Shown: piece by piece, positions 42,873-54,600 of the stretch
How the letters are laid out: every line of letters starts with the position of its first letter
Position numbering within the stretch: position 1 is the stretch's first letter
Source: Macrostomum hystrix
Lineage: Eukaryota > Platyhelminthes > Macrostomidae
Reading direction: 5' to 3'
DNA: 64,000 nucleotides
NCBI GenBank assembly: GCA_950097015.1
Contig: CATNEN010000039.1
Coordinates: 930,001-994,000 of the forward strand
Translations under genes and position numbers: made by a program
The notes under the pieces: generated by a model
What the model saw: only the letters and a program-made list of their open reading frames with translations
Database searches by the model: none
Told to the model about the DNA's origin: nothing

Positions 42873-44709
42873 ATGGGCAAGTGGTTCGGCAAGTCCAAGA
42901 AGTCCAAGGCGGCGGCAAACAAGAGCCGAATCTCCCAGCCGAAGCCCTACGCAGCAGTCGGCAACGCCTTCGAGGACTCGCTGCTCTACAACCGACCAGC
43001 TGGCGCTACGAGCTCAACCACCTCCTTCTTACCTCACGTGGCGCAACCGCCACCACCGCTGCCGCCGCCCCGGCGATGGTCGCAAAGCGAATCAAGCGCG
43101 TCAACATCGGAGCGGCTGCGGGAAGCAATGCATGCGAAGCTCGCCACGATTCCGTCTGAGTCTGCAACGGCTGATCAGTCGGCCTCATCTTCCTCCTCAT
43201 CCTCTTCTTCTTCATCATCATCATCTTCTTCTTCATCCTCTTCATCATCATCTTCTTCGTCTTCCTCCTCTTCCTCTTCATCGTCAGAATCGTCGACGCT
43301 CTCAAAGTCGAAGTCAACGGCAGACTGTCTCGGCCGCCGAAGTCGCAGCCTCGGCACAATTGGGGAGGACAGCCTGTGTGCTTACGTGGCCAACAACTGG
43401 CGCACAGCGCAAGCCAGGTCGAAGGCCTGCAGGTCTTGGGAATTCAGCCACTCGTTCAGCTCCAGCTCTGGCAGCATCTCGGATACCACTTCTGCCTACT
43501 GCACACCTACTCAGACCAGACACCGCGACGAGCCCAGTAAGGCCTACCACCAAGGCAAGAGTGCAGAACGAGTAAACAAAGTGAACAACACCTCTCCTAA
43601 TGGAAGTCCTGAGAAGTGCTATTATCGATCGACAATGAAAAAGGGTGCCATGGGCTATCTTGAGAAGTCTTCTCCTGATTGTGGACCGGGGAGGCACAAT
43701 AGTCACTCAGAGATCCATCATGACAAAACCGCTCCTGAGTTTTCTCTAGCTCACTGGATGGTCAAGAAGGCCGCAATCAGTCATGCTGACAAGGCTTGTC
43801 CTGTTCCTAGCTCTGAAGCTTGCCTTCGTAAGATTACCAGGTCCTGTGATAAGCTAGACATGGCGGCCAGCAGAGCAGCAGAAAATGTCTGCGACAACTC
43901 AAACAGAACCAGTTCGAAAGCACCCTGCGACGCTCAAGCTACAACCTGCAACACAATTCCTGGGAATCACGCCCAATGCTCAGATTCATCAATGCGCTGT
44001 AAGTAGAACTCAACTTGCATGCATTTTGTTTTTTGCACCTTTTGAACGAGTCATTATTAACAGACCGATTAAACTGGCTGCGTTTCAGCCAAGATTTCGC
44101 AGAACCCGATGAATTTGCACGAATGCAAGAAGCCAACCTGCCGAGAACAGTCTTCAGAGCGGTATGAGACTGCTCGCTCCAAGGGAACCAGCTGTTCGAA
44201 GCCAAGAGCACACGAGATGCATTGTGAGTTTGAACCAATAGTAATATTCACTTACGCTAGCAAGGGAGCTTACGATCGGGCCACTGTGACCTATACTAGA
44301 AGTATAGGCACTTGATTTGGAGTAAATGGCACTGAATAGCCAGCTCACACAGTAAGGAAAAGTTAATCCAACTTTAATACAACTTTCAGCCTCTGATGAC
44401 AGTGACTACACTGAACTGCCGTGTCAGCCCAGCCATTGCCATTTGCCGAGCAAATGTCCCACTGGTAAAGGCGAGACGCACAAAGAAGCGTTTCATTTTT
44501 CAAGTGCTACATCGTCTTCGAAAAGCAGCAGTAGCGGCGCCTCCCGGAGCATCTGCAACCCGGCTTGCAGCAACAAAAGTGCCAGTAAAAACAACAGAAT
44601 TAGCGACAACGAATGCAGCAAAACAAGTTATAAAAGTATAAACAGTAACCACGAGAATAATAAAACAATCTGCAACAACAAGGGCAAAGCTTATGCCAAC
44701 AAAAATACT

Positions 44710-44745
<36 letters not shown>

Positions 44746-45120
44746 GACTACATTGTTGCTGGCAATCAAAACGCGCCTCCCTCTTTGCCAGCGCCAGCAA
44801 AGGTGACTTTGAAGCGCCGTGATTCGTCCAGAGTCGGAGTAGTACACAAGTGTCGACAACGGAGCATCGTGTGTCACCGAGGCCGTCACCCGCACCTGCC
44901 CGAACTGCAGACGACTCGTAAAGGAGTCAGCCACCGACGATGTCAGCACCAGCCCAGCATGTCCTGGAAGCTCAGCCGGGACAAGCGCGGCTGTCCGGTT
45001 TTCTTCAGCTGGCACCAGATGCCGGCTGGCTGCGACCTGAGCCGCTACGACCCCATCGCCCTGCACCAATGCCTCATGCGGCACGAGCTGCAGAGAAACA
45101 ACTTTAATCGCTGCTGTTGA
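42873..45120 (+). CDS. Unrecognised Ser/Cys-rich, probably N-myristoylated protein
   Basis: Three exons, 42873-43998, 44089-44223 and 44390-45120, close in frame to 663 residues. The start MGKWFGKSKKSK has Gly2 followed by a lysine cluster, which fits N-myristoylation plus a basic patch and so membrane attachment. A proline run (PPPPLPPP) follows, then a long polyserine tract (about residues 108-145, encoded by mixed TCN/TCA repeats), scattered cysteines, a second Ser tract (AGC repeat, 44710-44745), and a compact C-terminus with WKLSRDKRGCPVFF, WHQMPAGCDLSRYD and a final CC. I know no family with this layout. A TATA box precedes it and diverged inverted copies of a dispersed repeat flank the locus. 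Confidence 0.7.
43176..43300 (+). repeat. Trinucleotide-rich polyserine tract
   Basis: Mixed TCC/TCT/TCA repeat in frame in exon 1 of the Ser/Cys-rich gene. Codon mixing suggests selection for serine rather than simple slippage. Confidence 0.85.
44707..44745 (+). repeat. AGC microsatellite encoding polyserine
   Basis: Pure AGC/GCA run in frame in exon 3, encoding about 12 serines; likely length-polymorphic. Confidence 0.9.
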
Positions 45121-45289
45121 GCTTCTGTAAAAAACTGCTAGAAAATTCTAATTCTCATTTATTTTCGGATCAACCGCTTACATTAGCTCAAGCTGGGCCA
45201 GTGCCAATAGTAGTGCAACTTTATTCGAAATTCGATTGCAGTGTCACTGGAAATCGTAGATAGTTGTCCTTCAGTGCTTCAACTCACTT

Positions 45290-45700
45290 GACTTATCCGC
45301 AGGGCGGTCCGAAGACGCGGCGAGTGTTGTGCATTCCGCTAATTCCTGAATCACCCGCTTCTGCACAGGGCGCGGGGGCAATCAGGGAGGTCCGTCAGTC
45401 CTTCCTATGGCGTGGTCCTCCTTGGGGAAAAAAGAGGCCTGTCTGTTAGCCCTGAGGAACCGGACGAGCCGTGGGATGTTCTCGGATCTGCAAATGTCGT
45501 CCATTGATGGATTTGGTCCGAGTCGGTTTAGCCTCTCCCTATTAAAGAAATAGCATTGGCAAACGAAGTGCAGGTATCTTCGTTTTCGAGGTTACAGAAA
45601 GGGCACGTTACGTTCCGGAGGTCTCCCCGGAGGAAGCAGTGCCTAGCGTAGCAGCCATGGCCTGTGGGGGTCACGTGAGGCCAGGGAGTCAGCGCAAAGC
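45290..45700 (-). pseudogene. LINE ORF2 C-terminal fragment with zinc motif
   Basis: On the minus strand one frame gives NVTCPFCNLENEDTC and, after a one-base shift, another gives HFVCQCYFFNRERLNRL, DDICRSENIPRLVRFL. Together this looks like the CxxC-H-C motif and following helix at the end of many LINE reverse-transcriptase ORFs (Jockey/I/R1-like). The frameshift and missing RT make it a relic. Confidence 0.55.
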
Positions 45701-46239
45701 CTTTCAGATTTCAACTCATAACAATGGACCGCTGCTTATTCCAGTTGGACTCTGGTTATTTTTCTTATTAAAACTGGCCCTCCGAACTGCAGCTGACAAA
45801 GTTGACTTTAAGTGCAGTGAGGAACTCGTGCGCTCGACCGCAATCTCTTCAGTTCACTGGCCTCTTCCAGTGGAGCTCTGGTCGTCTGCGGTGACAATCG
45901 AATGTCTATGGCCGAACCCTTCGGCGCTCGATTTTGTGAAGCCTTGAGCCGCAAGCCTCAAGCAAAGCATGCTAATCGGAATTCATCTTAGGTGGTTTCA
46001 CACGTAGAGTATTTACATATCGTTTTTTAACGCAAAGTATTCACCCCTGCTTTACAGCTGCTTAAAATGACAGTGAACTTATATGAGAAAGCCATAATTA
46101 TGTGCCCTTTTTCGAGTTAAATAAATTAAATATTATTTTCAGAACTAATAAAAGCAACTAAAACTTCCCTGGCTGATTAATAAGTACTCAATTGCTTTCT
46201 TTCGAAGTTAAACCTGAGAAGTATATGACATAATTACAT
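45701..46239. other. Intergenic DNA, nothing supported
   Basis: Short open frames without domains. Confidence 0.4.
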
Positions 46240-46900
46240 GTGCAGTAACTGCGGTCGGTTACGTTTACTTCGAGTAACCGCTAAAACAGGCGTTAAGACG
46301 CTCTGCTTCGGCCTGGCACTGGGTGGCGTTAGGACGCTCACACAGTACTTGCAGTAGTAACGTGTTATAATAGGAGAGCTACTAACACAGGCGAGAGGTC
46401 GCTCTAGCAGGGACAAATATAAATAAGATTGTAAAATTAATGCAGACAAGGCACTCCGAAAGGAAATACGCGAATGCGGTGTAGACGCAGGTGAAGACGC
46501 AGACGCTCTGATGAATTCGATACATTTGGTTTGGTTTCGCTGGTTTGTATGGTATGCAATCTATTGAGACGTGCCAGTAAGAGGCCGTCTTTACGGCTCA
46601 AATTCTAAATATTAGACACGAGCGAAACGGCACGGGCAGGCAATGCTACTAAAATTAGGGCTGCTACCTATAGAGTGCGGCAGTCAGCAGGCGCGAAGCC
46701 ACCAGCGCGCAGGTAGGGGAAGGGTTGCACGCCCGGCCAGGTTGACGGGCATGGTCACCCAGAACTGATTGACAGGAGCGGCAAAGCCACGTAGGGCTGG
46801 GGGTAGAGCAATAGACTACGCCCGCGCCCAGCCAATCAGGAGGTGGCGCGGGGCACGCAGAGCTGGGAACAGGAGGGAATGGCGAGACAAAGGCCTAGCA
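46240..46900 (-). repeat. Dispersed repeat copy B, inverted relative to copy A
   Basis: The reverse complement matches 41815-42425 in ordered blocks (see copy A). The copies are clearly related but diverged, with different small insertions. Copy B lacks the AATAAA of copy A. Confidence 0.7.
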
Positions 46901-46927
46901 ACCTCAACCAAAACTGCCCAACAGCCT

Positions 46928-47262
46928 CAATTCCATTCCATTCTATTCCATTCCAGTCCATGCGACCCCATTCGATTCCATTCTATTCCATTTCATTCGA
47001 TTCCATTCTATTCCATTTCATTCGATTCCATTCTATTCCATTTCATTCGATTCCATTCTATTCCATTTCATTCGATTCCATTCTATTCCATTTCATTCGA
47101 TTCCATTCTATTCCATTTCATTCGATTCCATTCTATTCCATTTCATTCGATTCCATTCTATTCCATTTCATTGCATTCTATTCTATTCCATTCCATTATA
47201 TTCCATTCGATTCCGTTTCATTCCATTCTATTCCATTCCATTCTATGCAATTCCATTCTGAC
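46928..47262. repeat. ATTCC-type satellite, 25-bp higher-order unit
   Basis: Basic ATTCC/ATTCT/ATTTC pentamers; from 46972 to 47170 they form a 25-base unit (TTCGATTCCATTCTATTCCA plus TTTCA) repeated about eight times, with irregular pentamers at both ends. The plus-strand frames stay open (FHSIPF-type translation), which I regard as meaningless. Confidence 0.95.
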
Positions 47263-47674
47263 CTCAGCTGTGCCGGTAGATTTCACTATAGTTTTGGTTT
47301 CGGTTGATTGAGTTAGGGGCGAGTTTGAGCACAGTGAGCGCGCAATTCTGCATTCAGCAGCGGAATCATCGACTTTGCGTATTTGCGTGTTAATCGAGTT
47401 ATGTAAACAAAAAAACCTTTGCGCGGAAAGCTGGACTGCTAGGTCATTGTGCGTGAGAACTGAAGGCTTAAATAATCAGAATGGTATAAATCGAAGTATA
47501 GCCTGACAAAAGCTATAATGTTGTAGTGAGTAGCACAGCATGAGTTGTGCTAGCAGTCTCATTAAACAAGTCAGTTTATTACGACTTGAGGGGAAACACA
47601 TGAGCTTCTAACAAAATATTGACACGTTCTCTGCGAGCTCAAATATCTCTTAGGTTGCGTATTCGGTGTGAGGT

Positions 47675-48130
47675 GACTAAAGTGATGAGAGGGAGTGGGG
47701 TGGCTGAAGTGATGAAAGGGAGTGGGGTGGTTGAAGTGATGAAAGGGAGTGGGGTGGCTGAAATGATGAAAGGGAGTGGGGTGGCTGAAATGATGAAAGG
47801 GAGTGGGGTGGCTGAAGTGATGAGAGGGAGTGGGGTGGCTGAAGTGATGAGAGGAAGTGGCGTGGCTGAAGTGATGAGAGGGAGTGGGGTGGTTGAAGTG
47901 ATGAGAGGGAGTGGGGTGGCTGAAGTGATGAGAGGGAGTGGGGTGGCTGAAGTGATGAGAGGGAGTGGGGTGGCTGAAGTGATGAAAGGGAGTGGGGTGG
48001 CTGAAGTGATGAGAGGGAGTGGGGTGGCTGAAGTGATGAAAGGGAGTGGGGTGGCTGAAGTGATGAGAGGGAGTGGGGTGGCTGAAGTGATGAAAGGGAG
48101 TGGGGTGGCTGAAGTGATGAGAGAGCGGAG
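47675..48130. repeat. 27-bp minisatellite, about 17 copies
   Basis: Unit GTGATGAGAGGGAGTGGGGT plus GGCTGAA, with AGA/AAA alternation. The period is nine codons, so open frames on both strands are expected and not evidence of a gene. Confidence 0.95.
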
Positions 48131-48679
48131 TGGCTGAACTGACCCGGGAGTGACGCGGGAGTTAAACAGCAATGGTTGTTAAACAGATACAGTTACTATG
48201 GTTAATTAGCGAAATTAAAAATGGCGCAATACAAAATGATGCATTCAAAACAGCTTTAAAAAATCTGTTTGCCAGGCAGAATGGCTTAATTGCTATCTCA
48301 AATAATCAAGTAAAGCTGCAGATCGGCATCCCACACGCTTGGCCTTGCAAAACTCACTACAATTAATTGCCTTCTGTGAATATGGTTGTCTGGAACAGCC
48401 TGTCTGGCAGCCGCAAGAGTTTTGTGAATTCCGGCCGTCAGTTAAATTTACTGACAGCATTTTGGCAGTCCTCGTGATTTCTGTTGCTGACAGTCGGTTC
48501 GAATTCCCAGAGCTTAATAAATTATCATGCATGCGCTAGAGAGAAAAAGACGAGCATAAAAAATATAAAATATCCAGGAGCAGAAATGAACCTAACAAGG
48601 CTCGAAAATGTCCTAAAACTAGCGAAATGGTCAAGCAAGCGAGTTTCAAAGAAACGCAACCCGCTGGCTGCTAGGGGCG
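48131..48679. other. 3' flank of the nicotinic receptor gene
   Basis: A pol III B-box-like GGTTCGAATTCC at 48497 has no convincing tRNA fold around it. No other feature seen. Confidence 0.4.
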
Positions 48680-51600
48680 CTAACTGGCTGGAACCTGGCT
48701 GTAGATGCCGGTCATGACACCGACGCTGACGGACAAGAAGATCCAGAACAGCAAGCGGTCGACCAGCCGGGCCAGGGTCACCCAGGCCTCAGGACCGCTG
48801 CACACGCAGGTCAGCTGACTGAAGCCGTCAGGGGCTGCCGCACCTACATCGTCGGCATACCGCAGTCGCCGACTGCCAGCTAGTGTTGGCTGCTGACAGC
48901 GCCGGACGCGCTGTGGCGAAGCGTCGTAATCCAATAGCGACAGGTGGCTCGGCAGGCGAGTCAGCGGTTGCTGCTGCCGCGGGTCTCGACGGCCGTTGCA
49001 TTGCGCCGCATCGCCGACGCCGTTGTCGCCGGCCGGTGCTTCCTCGGACCCTCCGTGCTGGGGCAAGCCGAGACCCAGCAGTCGCCTGACGTTACCACCG
49101 CCGGGAGCTCCAAGCTGACGCCGCTCACGTCGCCGACGGAGCTGCCGGCAGGCCTCGCAGTGCCAGCGTCGCAGGAAGGCACGGATCAGCCGTGGTGGCA
49201 ACTGGCTTGGCGAGCAGGTGAACTTGCGCACGTGAATGTTGGTTACGATCACGCCCATTACCAGGGCCAACGACACCATCACCATGGTGACGCCGAACAG
49301 GACCCCTTTGGGGTAAGAAAGTCAGCAGAGGCAGGTAAAGTAGTTAAATCAGTTTAAGAGGTCGTCAAGATAAGAGCGCAAATTATAGAGACGACTCGAG
49401 CTACATCGAATAATAGTTGGGGGCCGTCGGCGCGAAATCACTATGCGAGGATTTTTGCATTTTCATATCACTGACCTCTCAGCACACGTTGCGCAGGCAC
49501 AAACTCACACAAATTTCTGCTATTAATATCACGGCCGTTGCTTTCTACATCGTCAGGCAGTGTACACCTCGGATATTGGTGAAGATTACCTAGCCTTCTA
49601 TCCACTACTGCGCCACCGATTTATGCACACCTCTGTGCTGATTAGGAGCTCAGGAACTCGCCGCTCCGCGACTCACACCTCGATGGTACGTTAAAAAATA
49701 TCATGATTTCTTTGAATTCCTTCGTTTCCAGTAATCCTGAGTAGGGGTCCCTTGGTTCAGAAATCAGCCTTTGAAAGAGCATAACTAAAAGTGCGCGCCT
49801 TCTGTCGCTTCAAAACTAATCCCCCGCCCACGAAGCGATGCTAGGCTGTGTCCGCAGAGTTGTCCCCTCTACGAAGTCCAACTAAAAGTGATTTTCCCGA
49901 GAGCCGCTTGTGGCCTGACAGCTGTCACATCGGGTGGCGCTGCTGCGCTGGGTGACTCGTCTTCCCACGGGAGAAATCTTGACTCTGGATTTGCGTTGCA
50001 GGGAAAGACCAAGATTTCAGTTGCGAATTTCTCGTCATTAACGCGGCACCATTTGACCCAGGGCTTCAGCTTGACAACTTTGCTGCGGTCCGTGCGCGTC
50101 AGCTGAAGGGTTGCGCACTCGGCACCGCAGTTAATGAGATTGTTTTGAGTTTAGGCATTGGGCAACTATGCGAACTGCTGTTGAAGGATTTCATCAGGGA
50201 GAGGCTGGGGTTGCTGTCCACACTTTGCCAGCGCTTCGCTCGCTCGTGTTTAGCGACAGCTCGCGGCTCAGCTGGGCTGCTGAAGAGCTCCTCCTAGAGG
50301 AAGACGGCTCGGAATCTTGACCGGCGCACTTGAGCGGATTGGGATGAGCCGATCGGTGCGGCCCGTCTTCCGCCCCCACTTAGCTGGGCGGTCTGCGCGC
50401 CTGAGCGGGCCGCCGAGAGCCGGGGGCCAGTGAGGGACTGGTTTGCGGTTAATCGCTAATAAAAGCTGAGCGAATTCTTTAGCAAACAGAAACTGGCCCG
50501 CCGTCTGTCGGATTAAGCGGGCGAGTCAGACGAGGCAGCTAATGCTTTGAGTCTCTGCGCCTGGCTTCCTGCATTACTAATACCCACGTACTCGAGCCGT
50601 TCGCTAGCAAACAAAAGTGGAAACTTCTAAAACTGCAGCTCAGATTAGAGTCCGGTTGTAGACTTTGCTTGAGCACTGTGGATTAGCGAAAGCCACTTTG
50701 AAACATCCCCAGACTCGGCAGAGTGGCCCCAGACTCGCAGCGGGTGTACATTTTTTGCTCAGATGTCCCCGAGGTGCAGCTTAACCGAAGATTATTGTAC
50801 AAATTTGCATCCTTCAGCAGAATCGCTTTATCCGCCGGCATCCGCCCTCGAGGGCCAATCAGATAACTTTCTGCTTCCAACGCTAATTATGCGGCCACAA
50901 CTCACCAACAAGCGGAATCGCATCCGGAGTTGGGGGCAGAGTGTCGCCCACGATGAGCAGAAACACCACCAGAGCGAGGAGGATTGTCAGCTCCAGGTTG
51001 ACCTTCTCGCCGCTCTCGATCGGCAGGAAGAACCCCAAGAAGCTGGCCAAGTACATCAGCAGGCAGGGAAAGATCAGATTGAACACGTAGAACAGGGAGC
51101 GTCTCGTCATGTCCACGATGATGGTGACATCGGGCCAGGGCTCCGGGCAGCAGGCGTAGTAGCCAACGGCCCTCTTGAACGAGATGCCGGAGACGTTCCA
51201 CTCCTGGTTGTCCTCCACGTAGTAATTCTTGTTGGCATCCACAGAGTCGTCATGCCACACGTCCACCTCGTGCAGGTGGTAAGTCCAGCTGATGAAGGTG
51301 GTCATGCAGGTCTGACGGTCGAATGGAAAGTAGCGCACGTTGAGGGTGCAGGTGACTTTGATGACGGCGGGGAACATCCACAGCACGGAGCCATTGCTCC
51401 ACACAATCACGTTGGTTGTCATGAACTTCTTGCTGCTCTCGTCTGCGCTGTGATTATGGGGGATTGCTCATCAGCTGTGATAATGGGGGATTGCTCATCA
51501 GCTGTGATAATGGGGGATTGCTCATCAGCTGTGATAATAGGGGATTGCTCATCAGCTGTGATAATAGGGGATTGCTCATCAGCTGTGATAATGGGGGATT

Positions 51601-54600
51601 GCTCATCAGCTGTGATAATAGGGGATTGCTCATCAGCTGTGATAATAGGGGATTGCTCATCAGCTGTGATAATAGGGGATTGCTCATCAGCTGTGATAAT
51701 AGGGGATTGCTCATCAGCTGTGATAATAGGGGATTGCTCATTAGCTGTGATAATGGGGGATTGCTCATCAGCTGTGATAATGGGGGATTGCTCATCAGCT
51801 GTGATAATGGGGGATTGCTCATCAGCTGTGATAATGGGGGATTGCTCATCAGCTGTGATAATGGGGGATTACTCATCAGCTGTGATTATAGGGGATTGCT
51901 CATCAGCTGTGATAATGGGGGATTACTCATCAGCTGTGATTATAGGGGATTGCTCATCAGCTGTGATAATGGGGGATTACTCATCAGCTGTGATAATGGG
52001 GGATTGCTCATCAGCTGTGATAATAGGGGATTGCTCATCAGCTGTGATAATAGGGGATTGCTCATCAGCTGTGATTATGGGGGATTGCTCATCAGCTGTG
52101 ATTATAGGGGATTACTCATCAGCTGTGATAATGGGGGATTACTCATCAGCTGTGATTATGGGGGATTGCTCATCAGCTGTGATAATGGGGGATTACTCAT
52201 CAGCTGTGATAATGGGGGATTGCTCATCAGCTGTGATTATGGGGGATTGCTCATCAGCTGTGATTATGGGGGATTGCTCATCAGCTATGATAATGGGGGA
52301 TTACTCATCAGCTGTGATTATGGGGGATTGCTCATCAGCTGTGATAATGTGGGATTGCTCATCAGCTGTGATAATGGGGGATTACTCATCAGCTGTGATT
52401 ATAGGGGATTGCTCATCAGCTGTGATTATGGGGGATTGCTCATCAGCTGTGATTATGGGGGATTGCTCATCAGCTGTGATTATGGGGGATTGCTCATCAG
52501 CTGTGATTATGGGGGATTGCTCATCAGCTGTGATTATGGGGGATTGCTCATCAGCTATGATTTAACCGATATTTGATGTCAATGTACTGTAACGTAGGCC
52601 GTGAAAGACATCTCTATTAAATAGTGTTTGGAAGCAGCCAAGGCATTGCACCTAACCAATCAATCAATGCCTAAAACAATAGCAAGATCAGCAGATAAAA
52701 ATAAAGCCAGAAATATCCTAGTGAAGATGTGTATGCAAGGTCAGCAGAAGCGCTGGAAAGTCGGACCAACTGCGCAAATTTAGCAGGGCTTCCCTGCAGC
52801 ACTGCACTGAGCTCAGGCAAATCAACTCTAATGCGGCAAGGCGGGGGCGGATGCGGTTCTGTACTAGTGTCCGGATGGGATGGCCAGCCACGCAGTCCGC
52901 TAGCACCATGATGGGGCGCATTCCATTCCAGCTGCCTCAGTTAGGCCTCTCTAACTTACTGCGGGCACTGAGCAGCAGGTGAACAAGCATTGAGGGATCA
53001 CTGTCCCGCATGGCTACAAACAGGCCATAAAGCTAAGGGACCGACTTCCCAACCACCTGAGGAGCAAAGATGCATGATGCTGCTGACGGAGGCTTATAAT
53101 CAATCTGCAGGTGGGCTATGAATTGTATGTTGAGGAGCAAAATTCCGACTGTGTCGCCCGCCTCTCCGTTGCCGCAGTTCCGGTGCCGTATGGAGCTGCC
53201 GCGGTTCAGCCCGCTGCAATCCATCACCGGCCCGGCCTGTTCTCCCTTTCCCCTCGCCCGTGCTGGGTTTCGGCGGAAGGGCTGATTTAATTGTATGCCG
53301 TGCAGGCAGCGGTTCTGCCCCCGCTCCGTGCCCCCCCCCGAACTGAACGCCAAATATGAGGTTATAGGAACTATTTTCTCTTATTTGATGCGATGACTCT
53401 GTTTGCGCATGTATTGAAGAGCTGTTGGTGTGCCTTGACAGGTTCGATGAAAAACCCTAGGACTCAGCGAAATTTGAAACTTAGCTGAAGCTTCTGAACA
53501 CTGCCCTGAGCTGAGCTTCTTCGCACAAGGGAGGCTGTTTTTCTACCGTTATTACTTTCTCGGCCTCTAAAGCTAAAGCACTTCTAAAGTTTCCAAGTCT
53601 CTTGAAACAAACAAATGCGGCTTATTTGCAAGGAAAAGCTGGGCAACCTTTTAAGACAGCGGGACGGGGAAGGTCAAGCATCCGGTGTGTACTCTGAGCT
53701 CTTGCTTTGAGGTCCTTGTAAGATCTAGCTACTCCGTGTTGAGCTCAGTTACTCAGGCAATGCTGGATCTGTAGCTAGATTTCTGAGCTCAGTTACTCAG
53801 GCAATGCTGGATCTGTAGCTAGATTTCTGAGTTCAGTTACTCAGGCAATGCTAAATCTGTAGCTAGATTTCTGAGCTCAGTTACTCAAGCGATGCTGGAT
53901 CTGTAGCTAGATTTCTGAAGTCAGTTACTCAGGCGATGCTGGATCTGTAGCTAGATTTCTGAGCTCAGTTACTCAGGCGATGCTGGATCTGTAGCTAGAT
54001 TTCTGAGCTCAGTTACTCAGGCAATGCTGGATCTGTAGCTAGATTTCTGAGCTCAGTTACTCAGGCGATGCTGGATCTGTAGCTAGATTTCTGAGCTCAG
54101 TTACTCAGGCAATGCTGGAGCTGTAGCTAGATTTCTGAGCTCAGTTACTCAGGCGATGCTTGATCTGTAGCTAGATTTCTGAAGTCAGTTACTCAGGCGA
54201 TGCTGGAGCTTTAGCTAGATTTCTGAGCTCAGTTACTCAGGCGATGCTGGATCTGTAGCTAGATTTCTGAGCTCAGTTACTCAAGCGATGCTGGATCTGT
54301 AGCTAGATTTCTGAGCTCAGTTACTCAGGCGATGCTGGATCTGTAGCTAGATTTCTGAGCTCAGTTACTCAAGCGATGCTGGATCTGTAGCTAGATTTCT
54401 GAGCTCAGTTACTCAGGCAATGCTGGAGCTGTAGCTAGATTTCTGAGCTCAGTTACTCAGGCGATGCTGGATCTGTAGCTAGATTTCTGAGTTCAGTTAC
54501 TCAGGCAATGCTGGAGCTGTAGCTAGATTTCTGAGCTCAGTTACTCAGGCGATGCTGGAGCTATAGCTAGATTTCTGAGCTCAGTTACTCAGGCAATGCT

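Noticed and set aside
42473-42922. 149-codon minus-strand frame overlapping the start of the Ser/Cys-rich gene
   Set aside because: Antisense to a TATA box, Kozak ATG and spliced coding exon; no domain.
46769-47311. Open frame rich in Phe-His-Ser-Ile-Pro
   Set aside because: Translation of the ATTCC satellite; open in several frames by composition.
47619-48172. Open frames with nine-residue repeats on both strands
   Set aside because: By-product of the 27-bp minisatellite.
48440-48515. Possible tRNA pseudogene (GGTTCGAATTCC)
   Set aside because: No convincing A box or acceptor stem pairing.
50763-52576. 600-codon plus-strand open frame
   Set aside because: Its first part is the antisense of receptor exon 4 and the rest is the 27-bp array; the receptor on the other strand has domains and splice sites.
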